From the NCBI RefSeq assembly GCF_037975245.1, contig NC_092575.1, forward strand, positions 23,893,341-23,957,340: a stretch of 64,000 nt of DNA. The letters are read 5' to 3'. The translations under genes and the position numbers were made by a program. The notes beneath the pieces were generated by a model that saw only the letters and a list, made by a program, of their open reading frames with translations, was not told the origin of the DNA and did no database searches. Every line of letters begins with the position of its first letter. Position 1 is the stretch's first letter. This stretch comes from Apostichopus japonicus (taxonomy: Eukaryota; Echinodermata; Holothuroidea; Aspidochirotida; Stichopodidae). Positions 46,166-57,628 of this stretch are shown one piece after another.

Positions 46166-47785
46166 TTCAAGTTTCAATTTGATATATATGAAAGACATAT
46201 GTATACGCTATATACATATGAAATTGTAGTGAGTTGGAAAGTCAAGAACAGTGGGAAAAAAAAACTCTTTTCAAAGTTCACTTGTCGAACAAAATCATCC
46301 TCGAAGCTACTTTCTGTTCATCGAACATGCAAAGCTTGAACAGATTAAAACGTAATACAAAACGAGGTTCGGGAATCACGGCGGTGTCACACGATGAAGT
46401 GTAAATCAATTTATCTGTCTCCTCTTGCAAGAAGTGACACGAAACTGAAACTGTTCATTTCAAGTTAAACAGTCGTCTGGTACCAATGCTGCAAACTTAC
46501 ATGTTATACATGACACCGTGGTCAAGGCTACAAATTAATTTCCTAAAAGCTCCCGCAGTTTGTAGCCAATTTTCTTGCAATTTCACCAAATCTTTACAAA
46601 ATACAAATCTCAATTTTGTGCATTATGCAGATACATCACAGTTTCCCCCAAGATAGTTATGTTGCCAATTTTTATATATTTTTTTTTGACAATAATAACC
46701 TATAATAATCAGGTAGTTATATTTACGACCACGAATGTGGGAGAACCCCGCAAGGACTTTCGGATTACAACTTACACATTGAGTGGCTTCCAATTCAACA
46801 ATTTCAGTTAAATTTGGGAAAGTATATTACTTATATTTGTGGGGGAGGGATGGGAGGGGTGGAGGAGGTGGCAGGTGGCGATATTTAGATACCTCGTTAT
46901 CAGTTCACCCGTTCAAGAACGTACCTTGATGGTGATCAAATAATGTACCATTTAAAAAAAAAAAAAAGTTGTCAACAGGATGACATTTTGTGTTATTCTT
47001 CTTAATTCTCAACATGTGGTTATAATATCGTTGTGGATGTTACATAGATACAACATATATCCGAAACCAGTAAGAGTTTAACTACTTTCTGCAAACTATT
47101 TTAAAAACAATTGTAAACAAATCCAAATGATATGAAGCATGTGTGGTGGGTATCTCCAAAAATTCATATTATATATAAATCAAACCCATCCTCACCATTA
47201 ATTCAAAATGTTAAAAGAAGATTTTTTAAGTTTTAAGAAGGTCACATAGAATGTCAACGGTAGTCTGATTTATATAGTCTGATGTTAATTATAGTACATT
47301 TCCTGACTGTGACTGTGAAGCACGTTCAGTTAATTTCCATTGTGGAAGGCACAGTTTCGTTTTACGAGGGAATTTCAGACAACAATAGGAAACGACACAT
47401 AGTACCTATATCTGTTTGTACTTTTCTGAGGTCGTTTACTTAGAAATGAAAAGGAAAATCACTTTTCACCCTGCACCGACTCTATGGAATGATAATTGAT
47501 ATTGCCAGCTTTTGCTTTCGTTTCTGTGTGTCCAACTGTTAATGGCAATCCAAGTAATATGAAAACAAACAAGAGTTATCAAGGTCTCGGTTTATTTTAC
47601 ATGTATGTATAGGGTAACAGTAGATGTGTGTCACCGTGACGCTTGGCTTGATATAAATGAAATCTCAGTTTACTTGTGTGTATGTATGCGTGTGTGTGTG
47701 CAAGATTTGAATGACCATGGCGCCATAATCGGTATCCTTATAGAAACATTGGAACGTCTAGTTCAGACTTTATCCCTTAAAAAGG
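46166..47785. other. Intergenic, no recognised feature
   Basis: Short frames only. A G-rich run lies at 46840-46880. No gene or transposon terminus is supported. Confidence 0.4.
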
Positions 47786-47793
47786 GGTAACTC

Positions 47794-48159
47794 CAGTGGC
47801 GTAGGAAGGAACTTTTGAGTGGGGGGGCTGAAGACTGATGGCCGGCCAGGGGAGGGGTCTAAGGGGAGGGGGTGTCCTCCTCCCATTTGGAATTTTTTTG
47901 CATTTCCAGGTGGCCTCAGATGCAATTTGGTGCAATATAGCACACTTCAACACCCACTCCATTTTGTAAAGAATTTTGCATTTTCACCTGGCCTTAGATG
48001 CAATTTGGTGCTTCAAATGAGATTTTTTTCTCATTTGGAAATGAAAAAGGGGTTTTCTGACTTGCGGAGCGGGGGGGGGGGGGCGGAACGATACTTCCGC
48101 CCCCCATATTTTTCACTGGGGGGCTGGCGCCCCCAGCCCCCCCGGTTCCTACGCCCTTG
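47794..48159. mobile_element. Small hAT MITE with perfect 8-bp TSD (366 bp)
   Basis: The ends CAGTGGCGTAGGA and TCCTACGCCCTTG pair at 11 of 13 positions. The flanking duplication GGTAACTC is perfect (47786-47793 and 48160-48167). A related copy in the opposite orientation is at 54197-54503. G and C tracts lie just inside both ends. Open frames over it are non-coding. Confidence 0.9.
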
Positions 48160-48167
48160 GGTAACTC

Positions 48168-48458
48168 AATGGTATTTACTGACGTAACAAATATTGACGC
48201 TGCCTCTACAATCAGTGTTTTGCTAACTGAAATTAAAAAATTGTATGTGTATACGTATACTTCGTATGGAAGAATTATATAATGTCCTATACAAAATAAA
48301 GAAGTGAGATTTAAAGGAGAGATTATCAGGTGAAGAGATGTGGCTGATGAATGATGTCACGAGTAAATAAGGGTATAATTATATGAAGCAACATGATAGA
48401 CATGTGCGTATAGAAGAAACACAGGTAATGATGACGTATTCCAGACCTGGCGGGAGGG
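48168..48458. other. Spacer, nothing recognised
   Basis: No supported feature. Confidence 0.4.
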
Positions 48459-49098
48459 GAAGGGGTGGGGGAAGGGGGAGAGGTCAGGTGTTCGTGTAGG
48501 CTATAAGCAGGCCTGAAGAGAGAAGAATGGGTGGGGGAGGGGGTCAGGTGTTCGTGTAGGCTATAAGCAGGCCTGTCGGAGGAGAATGGGTGGGGGAGGG
48601 GGTCAGGTGTTCGTGTAGGCTATAAGCAGGCCTGTTGGAGGAGAATGGTGGGGGAGGGGCCAGGTGTTCGTGTAGGCTATAAGCAGGCCTGTCGGAGGAG
48701 AATGGGTGGGGGAGGGGGTCAGGTGTTCGTGTAGGCTATAAGCAGGCTTGACGAGAGGGGAAGGGGTGGGGATGGGGCCAGGTGTTCGTGTAGGCTGTAA
48801 GCAGGCCTGTCGGAGGAGAATGGTGGGGGAGGGGGTCAGGCGTTCGTGTAAGCTATAAGCAGGCCTGTCGGAGGAGAATGGTGGGGGAGGGGGTCAGGCG
48901 TTCGTGTAAGCTATAAGCAGGCCTCTCGGAGGAGAATGGGTGGGGGAGGGGGTCAGGCGTTCGTGTAAGCTATAAGCAGGCCTTACGAGAGGAAATGGGT
49001 GGGGGAGGGGGTCAGGCGTTCGTGTAAGCTATAAGCAGGCCTGACGAGAGGAGAATGGGTGGGAATTGGGTGTTTGTGTAGGCTATAAGCAGGCTTGA
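48459..49098 (+). repeat. 59-60 bp G-rich minisatellite, about 11 copies
   Basis: The unit contains GGTCAGGTGTTCGTGTAGGC and TATAAGCAGGCCTGTCGGAG, followed by a GGGTGGGGGAGGG run. Copies start near 48483, 48543, 48602 and so on. The last one or two are diverged. Confidence 0.93.
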
Positions 49099-49242
49099 CG
49101 ACGAGGGTTTCTCATGCCGGGTGATAAAGGCTCCGGGACCCGGGATAATGTAAGGGACCATGGGAATGTAGAGTAAAGAATACTGCATTCTCAACAAAAC
49201 AAGAGAGATTTAATCAGGGATACCAGTTGACATATTTCCCCT

Positions 49243-49315
49243 GGCTATCGGACTATCGGGCTATCGGGCAATCGGGCTATTAGGCTATCGGACTATCGGG
49301 CTATCGGGCGATCCG
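49243..49315 (+). repeat. Short tandem array of GGCTATC-type units
   Basis: CTATCGG followed by A or G plus GCTAT or ACTAT is repeated about eight times with 8-9 base spacing. Confidence 0.85.
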
Positions 49316-50435
49316 ACGCCCCTGTTTCCGTGAACGTGTTGTTTTGGGCTACATCTGATACGTATAAGACGTGATAATGTGAAAGGCCAACATGTTCATT
49401 AACTCAATTTGATATCAGGTCGTATTGGATTTACTGAGTAATCGATTAATCCAATACGGTGTGATTAAACCGATTCAATTAATTCAACACGATTATACAC
49501 GGTATCATTACACCGATGTGTAGTGGTAACATTAAACTGGTTACGTGATATAATGCCTATGTATGATTGAACATTATATAATCTAGGCCGTATGATGATT
49601 AATTAAACGATAGCGCGTTTAATAATACAATGCAGTATATGATTAACCGGTTTAGACCAATGCCCCGGTAGGCTATGATTAACCGGTTTAGATCAATGCG
49701 CCGGTATGATTATGAGGTTAAACTGACCAAGCTAATACGTATGATAAGAGTCCATGCAACATGGTGATTTATAACAATAAACGTAAAAGGAAGTTGGAGG
49801 ATACCGAGCATAGGCTACATGAGTAACTATAGCCTACCTATGATACTATACCGTTAGCCAATTAGCATTTTCTTCCGAATGTAAACACAGACATATGCAT
49901 CAAGGACAGCGCATACCTTTATAAACTAGAAGGAAAGGTGATAAAAGGAGGCATATTTCGTACCAATCAGAAACAGATTGCCTAAAGTATCCGCTTGGTA
50001 ATTCAAATTGTCGCTCAAAAGCCAGAAATGATGAAAGCAAGTCAAATATTTTAAAGACTTTTTTATCCACCCAAAGGTAATTGCTTTTTATCCATTGAAT
50101 TGCAAATCCAACAAAAAGAGGCCATGAAATTACACTGTCACATAATTTCAAATGCAATTCTACCAGAAATGATGTGTATAGGCGTAGGACTATAAGCCAA
50201 AATGGCAGCTCCAGTTTATATAAATGCTCGGTATAAGGTTTAACTTATAACGATAAAATATACACACTCCGTACTTTATAGGCCTACACACAATATGGAA
50301 ATGTAGCATTCTAGTGAGAAACAAGTTAGCATTTCCGTTTCATCACGAACAGTCAGTATCACAAGTGTACATTACACATAACTACTTCACAACAGCTAAC
50401 AATGATAAACGCTCTGCAGCGATTTGCAGATCGCT
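49316..50435. other. Intergenic with a small tandem duplication
   Basis: ATGATTAACCGGTTTAGA plus CCAATGCCCCGGTA occurs twice (about 49638 and 49675). The surrounding 49440-49740 is rich in GATTAA / AACCGG motifs. No gene is supported. Confidence 0.5.
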
Positions 50436-50443
50436 CGCGTCAT

Positions 50444-51099
50444 CAAGGGCGGCGGAACCGGGGGGGGGGGCACAGGGGTCACGTGCCCCCCCCCACTTTT
50501 CCTCAGGTTAAAAATGTGCCCTTTTTCTACATAAAAATTGAGGTGTCTCAAGTTAGCAAGAGGCCAGGGAACCAGAATGAATACTCGGGAAGGGCCGTTT
50601 CCGGCCATCTGAGGGGTTTGTAAAACCAAAATTTTTCTTGTACGCTCCGCGCCAACCGATGGTGGCGCTCCGCTCAGATAGTCGTGCATACAACTTTGCA
50701 AATCCTGGCTACGCCCCTGACTTTTAATGAATTTCTGTGGGTCAAACTCAAAGCTATTTCGAATGGAAAAAATTTGTTAAAATATTAACAAGAAATAAAC
50801 TCTAATTCCGAAGATTCCTACATTAGCAAATAGCATGATTTCACCTCATTTTGTCTCAAAAGAAAACTTGTTCCTTGTTTCCCAATTTGCACATTGGATA
50901 TTGCAGTGAGTATGCATATTTTCCTTGAGGTGGGGGGGGGGGCGTTGATGGAGTGATGTGTATACGCAAATAAGATAATACAATAAGAGTTATAAAGGGT
51001 ACTAAATATAAGGCTGCATCAGTCAAATCGAATTTCTGCAAAGTGCCCTTTGATGTCGGTGCCCCCCTCCCCAGATTAAAAGTGCTTCCGCCGCCCTTG
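50444..51099. mobile_element. hAT element with perfect 8-bp TSD (656 bp)
   Basis: The ends are CAAGGGCGGCGGAA at 50444 and TTCCGCCGCCCTTG finishing at 51099, perfect 14-bp inverted repeats. The flank CGCGTCAT is perfect (50436-50443 and 51100-51107). It contains the shared 43-bp GC-rich motif (50640-50682). An internal TGGCTACGCCCCTG at 50708-50721 looks like the right end of another, overlapping hAT copy. No coding capacity. Confidence 0.9.
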
Positions 51100-51107
51100 C
51101 GCGTCAT

Positions 51108-51397
51108 CTTGCTAAAATCAAACAAATAACTCGCGCAAATGGGGCCTACGTTATAGTAACGTGCCAACGTGATAGAGTGCCTACGTTACAGTAACGAGGT
51201 TTCGACGAACTCCTGATCTTATCTCCGAAATACCTTCAATTTTCAACGTATATCAACACTTCAAAGAAAACATTTGCTCAAATATTTACTTAAAAAAGAA
51301 GGGGGAAATGGCTGTATAGTAAGATTTTGCCTCTGCGGGAGCAGGCATGTAGCCTCTATGAAACTTGATAGGAGGAGGATGGGGACACCAACAGGGG
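51108..51397. other. Spacer with a duplicated CTACGTTA motif
   Basis: CTACGTTA, then A or C, then AGTAACG occurs twice near 51147 and 51181. Nothing else is recognised. Confidence 0.4.
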
Positions 51398-52346
51398 CAT
51401 AGGCGTAGGAGGCGGGGGGCTGGGGGCTGCAGCCCCCCAACCATTTTTTGGGGTGAAAATTCGGGCAATATGCTTAGAATTTTTCGGGCATCTACTGAAA
51501 GAATAATAATTTGCAATGTGTTTTTCAATATTTTGGTGAAAATTCGGGCAATATGCTGAGAATTTTTTCGGGCACCTACTGAAAGAATAATAATTTTCAT
51601 TTTTTTCCCAATTTTTTTTGGTGAAAATTTGGGCAATATGCTGAGAATTTTGCGTGCACCTACCAGTGGCGGAGCGTCCATACAGTCAAAGGGGGCAGAT
51701 GCCCCCCTGACGGACTCAAATGGACTGCTGGCGCCCTTTCAGCTTTTTACCACTTTTTACTTATTCGCGATTATTGACTTTTTTATTGCGCTCTCAAATA
51801 CCTATTGACATTTGACACATTTTGTTGGTGCAATTTTCTGACAAATGGCGATGACACCTATTTATTCTTCGTTTATCTGCAAATTAGCAAGGCCTGGAAA
51901 GGGTCGATCGAGGGAGTAACTTTACTGAAAAAATTTCTGTACGCTCCGCGCCAACCTGTGGTGGCGCTCCGCTTAGATAGTGTCAAAAGCGCCCCTACAG
52001 ACCATTCTCTCCCCCCCCCCCTGACCAATACCCCATAGCTCCGCCACTGGCACCTAGTGAAAGATGAAGAATTTGCAATGTGTTTTTCAATGGTTAAACT
52101 GATATTGTTATTATTATTATCATTATTGTTGTAACGACTTCCCCAATAATTCTAACTAATATGGAAGGGTAATAACACGGAAAATGATTTCATGTTATTG
52201 GCAGGTGATGTAATAACTGATGGATGCCTATATGATATGCACATTAACATGTGGAACGCGCGGAGCGCGCGAAAAAAAAAATTGGTTATATTTTTCGGGC
52301 AAGTCGTTACAGCCCCCCCAAATCAAACGAGGCTCCTACGCCTATG
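51398..52346. mobile_element. hAT element with perfect 8-bp TSD, hosting another hAT
   Basis: The ends are CATAGGCGTAGGAG at 51398 and CTCCTACGCCTATG finishing at 52346, perfect inverted repeats. The flank AACAGGGG is perfect (51390-51397 and 52347-52354). GTGAAAATTCGGGCAATATG-type units of 80-120 bp are repeated between 51454 and 51660. A GC palindrome CGCGCGGAGCGCGCG lies at 52257-52271. A second element is inserted at 51664-52049. Confidence 0.92.
51664..52049. mobile_element. hAT MITE nested inside the 51398-52346 element
   Basis: The ends CAGTGGCGGAGCG and GCTCCGCCACTG are inverted repeats. The flanks GCACCTAC (51656-51663) and GCACCTAG (52050-52057) match at 7 of 8. It contains the 43-bp GC-rich motif at 51939-51981. 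Confidence 0.85.
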
Positions 52347-52354
52347 AACAGGGG

Positions 52355-54188
52355 GGCAGCTACAACGTAAGGAGTGGCAGGATACTGGTCTTCTGAAACT
52401 TGTGAAGTTTTTGTACACATGATGATGAAACACTTGGTGTGTGTGGGGTGGGGGTGGGGGAGGGGGAACACTTGTCTGCAAGGAGGTACGGTACCTTGGG
52501 CCCTGACCTGGCTATGGGTCTGCTGTTGGAGGGGTTGACATACAAATGGAGCCATATAGACAACTTTCTTGAAAAATTTATGCTCAGACAACACATGGAC
52601 TGATAGACACTGGAAATTCATGTTGAGTTCAAACATTTTCGTGAACTTTTTCTTATGGCAATGTTATGTGTACAAATGCTGAAGCGAAGTAAAATAACCT
52701 AAATGGCAACTTTTTATTCTTTTTAATTTAATGGAATAATAATGGAACATTGAACATGAGATGAATTTAATGACGTGTATAAATTGATTATGTAGGTACT
52801 GGGGAAATAGGTCAAACCCCACGCACTTTTGTTCCATATCATATATATCTGCGCAACAAGTTTGGATAGAATTTCCCAAGATAATAATTGCGATCCGTAT
52901 TATCCGATTACTTTGATAAGACGTAGGAAGTCTTTAGATTTGTTAAACAAAGTACACTAATGGTGAAAAGGAAGTAAAACAAGCCGATAAGGAAACCACC
53001 ACCCACCGCGTCGCAGAAAACCCCTGACATATACCTTAAGCACTTCCTTTACGAATGCTTAAGTGTTCTTGTCAGAATTGAATGGTTTGGTATCTTTAAA
53101 GTTTTCCTCAAACTTCGTCCCTTCTTGAAAGAAAATGTGCCCAACTGAACAAACCGGCTTTGAATTCAAGTTCACTAGAATCACTCATGTAAACAAAATT
53201 TAGCTTTAACTTGGAAATATAATGCCCTTTTAGTTTGGAAAACCAAATTTGAGATTTTATCCCACTGCCAAATGTTTTAATTCGAATCGATAAAAAAAAA
53301 GGTTTAGCAAACTTCGCTTGGGGATGTTTCTTGCTTTCACCAATGTTTTCTATATATAGAAAAAATGGTTAAAACAAGAAATGTATAGCGTTGCATATGC
53401 AAATATATGCAAATATTATGCAACGCTATATACGGTACTTATTAACAGGGCTGATTCTTATATCTTCAGGATCCCCATTTTTGAGAAATATTGGATCCCT
53501 CTACTCTTTATGGGAACATTATCGGACTATAATGATGCATCCACACATCTTAATTTGTTGTTTACATGAGTGACATCACGACAAATGATGCATGGTCTGC
53601 AAAATGTTACCTTCTAAGTAGGGCTGTAGGATAGTGGCAAGAATTTGCTGTCTCTTCCTTGAATTAAAAAAAAAAAGCGTCGCCTTTTTTTATTTGCTCT
53701 GCTGCAAGAGAAAATTCTATTCTCTCCAAGTAAAAGTCACGATATTTTACGTCTTAAGATAAAATTAGAATAATGTCTTTTGGTTCTACTGGCTGTATCA
53801 AAGATTTGGTCTGATTTTCCTATCCCTCTGGCAACGCAATTAGGAGAGGCCGAGATTCTACGCAGTTTGAAAAAAATTTAACAATGAATTATTTCGTGCT
53901 GCAACACAATGACAGCTCCAGGTGAGAAAAAAAGTCATTATATTAGACAAAGTTAGATTTGTAGATAAATTAATTGATGTAGGCTCTTAACAGGGGTAAA
54001 AATGAAACATCCGCTAAGAAGTAAAAGCAATAAAGAAAAAGCGAGAATAACTAAGTACATGGGGCCCAGTGACATGTCTAGTATAGCGTTGATACGCGTT
54101 TGAGCATTGATTCTATTATGCAATTTAACCTTTTCTTGAAATGCGCTTTGAGATATGCAACACTGTTTCCTGTATATCGTGTGTAAAA
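52355..54188. other. Intergenic with one notable hairpin
   Basis: G-rich DNA occurs at 52441-52466. Apart from the hairpin at 53384-53430, no gene or transposon end is supported. Confidence 0.4.
53384..53430. promoter_or_regulatory. Hairpin enclosing two ATGCAAAT octamers
   Basis: TATAGCGTTGCATA (53384-53397) is mirrored exactly at 53417-53430. The loop holds direct copies of ATGCAAAT, the POU/Oct octamer, at 53397-53404 and 53407-53414, ten bases apart. No gene is recognised nearby, so regulatory function is unproven. Confidence 0.35.
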
Positions 54189-54196
54189 ATTGTGAT

Positions 54197-54503
54197 CAAG
54201 GGCGTAGGAACGGGGGGGGGGGGCTGGGGGATGCCAGCCCCCCAGTGAAAAATATGGAGGGGTGGAAGTATCATTCCGCCCCCCCCCCCGCTTCGCAAGT
54301 CAGAAAACCCCTTTTTTCATTTCCAAATGAGAAAAAAAATCTCATTTGGTGCACCAAATTGCATCTAAGGCCAGGTGAAAATGCAAAATAATATACAAAA
54401 TGGAGTGGTTGGGTTGAAGTGTGCTATATTGCACCAAATTGCATCTGAGGCCACCTGGAAATGCAAAAAAAAATCCAAAGGGGCGGGGAAACCCCCTCCC
54501 CTT
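54197..54503 (-). mobile_element. End-truncated hAT MITE, inverted relative of 47794-48159
   Basis: It starts CAAGGGCGTAGGAACGGG and then reads as the reverse complement of the 47794 element through GGCCACCTGGAAATGCA. It stops at CCCCCTCCCCTT without the expected CCTACGCCACTG end. The flanks ATTGTGAT and ATTGAGAT match at 7 of 8, which may be a target duplication or chance. Confidence 0.75.
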
Positions 54504-54748
54504 ATTGAGATTGTCAACAATTGACAGACAAAATTCGTCAGTTTCCGAGCATATATAGATAGACGTTCAGCTGGCATATTCCGACCTACCATATCTTATC
54601 TGATGGTTTGGATTATCAAGACACTTCGTTGTCCCCCCCCCCCCCCCATGATCCCAAAATAAAATCGGTATCTGCAAGAAATCACAGTTTTGTTTTGGCA
54701 GTAAGTTGTGATATATTAGCTCTTAAATACAACTGTTCTTAACGAACA

Positions 54749-54979
54749 TATGTATATTGGTAACTTTTATCATTATACTGACACACAAGATGAATAACAC
54801 TTAAAAAAACAAAGACGGACAGAATGTAAACCAGAAATCAATTACGAATTAGCATAATTAGCATAATTATTAGCATAATTGTATATTGGTAACTTGTATC
54901 ATTATACTGGCACAAAAGATGAATAACACTTCCAAACAAAGACGGACAGAAGGTAAACCAGAAATCAATTACGAATTAG
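54749..54979 (+). repeat. Tandem duplication of about 140 bp, interrupted by a hAT element
   Basis: The block TATATTGGTAACTT to ACGAATTAGCAT is repeated (about 54750 and 54889). After the transposon at 54980-56388 a further piece (AATTAGCATAATTAACATAA, then TATATTGGTAAG) resumes at 56391, so the transposon landed in the array. Confidence 0.85.
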
Positions 54980-56388
54980 CATGGGCGGCGATCATGGGGG
55001 ACGGGGGGACATGTCCCCCCAATATTTTAAGTGGGGGATATAGTATCTAATATCCCCCCAATATTTGGTGGCATAGTTTTTTTTTTTTTTGAGCATATTT
55101 TTTATGATATCGCTAGTAATTTCAAAATAGAAAATGCTTAGATGCAACTTACAAGGCCTGGGAAGTGCCATTTCTAGCGATCTGGCAGTCATTTTCGGCA
55201 AAAATTTTCTTTTGCGCTTCGCGCCAACTAATGGTGGCGCTACGCTTAGATAGTTGGCTACAAGCTTCGCCCCTCCCTTGGCAAATCCTTCGCAAGGCGC
55301 CTGTCTAACCGTGTCACAATTTGTTACTATATATGACCAAAAGGAGTTTTTACTTTTTTTTCGACATGAATAGCTGGACCGCGGACGGCATCCGTAATGA
55401 AATTTATAAACCAAATTTCATTACGGATGCGGTCCGTCTAGCTATTCATTTCGGAAAAAAAGTTTAAACTTTATACGGGGGGGGGGACATGCCCCCCCCC
55501 CAATATTCTAGGTGGGGGATAAACGGCAGTATCTAATAGTTACTAATATCCTCCCAATATTTGGTGGCATAATTTTCTTTTTGTGGCTATAAATAGAAAA
55601 TAACACATGCTGCATGAGGTAAATGACTGATCCACATCGATATGGGTTTGCTGGGTTTCCATTTGGCCTGTTTCCTACAAGATTTCTAAACCCAGGTGCG
55701 TAGCCGGGGGGGGGGGGTGGAGAGCGCCCTCCCCTCTTGAGCATATTTTTTTGGGGTATTTTTTTTATGACATCGAAGTTTTATAGTAGCCGTTATAAGA
55801 GGTTTTAATATTTGTACACCAATAAATTAACTGTGTCTGAATTTTCGAAAATTCCTTGACCAACATTCTTCACCATACTTCCCTCTACTTGTGCAATTTT
55901 GACCGGTCCGTGGGGGGTTGAAAGGTTTTTTCTATATTGGTTATCCATAGATGAAATTTTGTGCAACATTATGGGTATGTTTTGAGGTGAATTTTTTATT
56001 CAAATTCTGAACAAATAATGGGCTTAAAACCTTGAAAAGTGGGGCTGACGGGTATTGTGGGGCGTTACGTAGAATTACCTACAAAATCAATGATCCACAG
56101 GAGATGGGATGAGGTCGAACATGATGTGTTACTGGTGACGATCTTGAAAAAAAAGTTATAAATGAAAAATAAAATAATGGGGAAAACTTGGTTCTCATAC
56201 AAAAGTGTACATCTAGTTGGTCATTTTCAAGCCCGAGAAGTGCCATTTCCGGTGATCTGGGGGGCTATCAAAACCAGAAATTTTCTTGTACGCTGAGCGC
56301 CAACCAATGGTGGCGCTCCGCTCAGATAGTAATTCGCCTGCACCCAAGCAAATATCCCCCCAATATTTGAAACAAATCGCCGCCCCTG
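54980..56388. mobile_element. hAT element with perfect 8-bp TSD, internally rearranged
   Basis: The left end is CATGGGCGGCGAT and the right end ATCGCCGCCCCTG; the flank CGAATTAG is perfect (54972-54979 and 56389-56396). The left 100 bp (ACATGTCCCCCCAATATT, AATATTTGGTGGCATA) recurs at about 55487-55572, so a second partial copy of the same family is included. The 43-bp motif occurs twice (55213-55254 and 56288-56330). A long hairpin lies at about 55355-55465. No transposase. Confidence 0.88.
55355..55465. repeat. Inverted repeat with about 50-bp arms
   Basis: GCATCCGTAATGAAATTT is mirrored as AAATTTCATTACGGATGC around a short loop. Pairing extends outward through GAATAGCT and the T-run / A-run to roughly 50 bases with a few mismatches. 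Confidence 0.88.
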
Positions 56389-56396
56389 CGAATTAG

Positions 56397-57224
56397 CATA
56401 ATTAACATAATTATTAGCATAATTTTATATTGGTAAGATTCTATCACAGCGCACATATCCAGACCTATAAGCCTAACCGACTTCGCATATCAGAAGCGGA
56501 ACAAAGGAATATTCTGATGTCATTAATATCTTGTATTACTCTTTGTACTTAGTTAAATTGATTTATAACGTGTAGCAGTTTCGCGACAAGAAGTGTTAAT
56601 GCATACACTGTGTGTAAAGCATATATATATATATAGACCTATACGAGAAAAATGCAGAGAAAATGCTGTATTATTGACTGATTGTTGTGGCGAGGGCGTC
56701 AGATATGAAACTCAACCATAACAACATTGATAGAATCGTTTTGATTAGGCCCAATGATTTCACTTCAGAATTGGAATAAACAAATCAATTAACAAGTAGA
56801 AAACACACTGATTAAATACCCCGGAAGTGATTTAAGGCAATAAAACCAATGTGATAAACAGAATAATCTGGCAAATTTATGTACCCGGAGCTGGCAGCTC
56901 TAAGAAGGTCGACCTTCTTAGATCTACCGTCGAGAATGTATTTTCGTTGTAATTAACAGGTGCAGCTTTAATTATCAAAAACGTTTATATTTCCTATTAC
57001 TTTGCATTGCTCGGGAAGGAAAAGAATAATATAACAACCACAAATACAAATGCATGATTACTTGCCTCTATCTAAGTTTTGGTATTAACCGCAAACAATA
57101 CTTGGAAATGACATCTCAATATAGGCCTATGTATTTGAAATGGCAATAACTGGTTCAATCCTGGTTCAAACTGGTTTTGTAATTAGCATATTGCTAATTA
57201 TTTTTCTTTATTTCTTTTCCTTTC
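56397..57224. other. Intergenic, no recognised feature
   Basis: A short TA tract is at 56621-56634 and a GAAGGTCGACCTTC palindrome at 56904-56917. Nothing else. Confidence 0.4.
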
Positions 57225-57428
57225 TTTTTGTAAGGGGTCAGACTCGAAAAGCTTTGCTTATTCTGACTCCTCTACCCATCATATGTATATATATATACTG
57301 ATTTTTTGCATATCATTTATTATATGTAAGTATATTAATTTACTATTACTCATGTTATAAAATATGAATTAATTAATGATTATGATGATGATGGTACAAA
57401 TAAACTTGAACTTGAACTTGAACTTGAA
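57225..57428 (+). mobile_element. LINE-like 3' tail with ACTTGA repeats
   Basis: A stretch resembling a non-LTR retrotransposon 3' end (GGGGTCAGACTCGAAAAGC, TTCTGACTCCTCTACCC) leads to AATAAACTTGAACTTGAAC, a short hexamer repeat at 57403-57428. Simple-repeat 3' tails are typical of several LINE clades. No reverse transcriptase is present; only the tail remains. Confidence 0.5.
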
Positions 57429-57523
57429 TCCTGAATATATATGCTACAGATAGGTGTGATGAAAACTCCTCAAAATATCCCAGGAAAATCCTGGGCCAAA
57501 TGTTACAACAGGTGGTGGTCAGG

Positions 57524-57628
<105 letters not shown>

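Noticed and set aside
50314-52636. Proline- or glycine-rich frames over G and C tracts
   Set aside because: They translate homopolymer-rich hAT ends.
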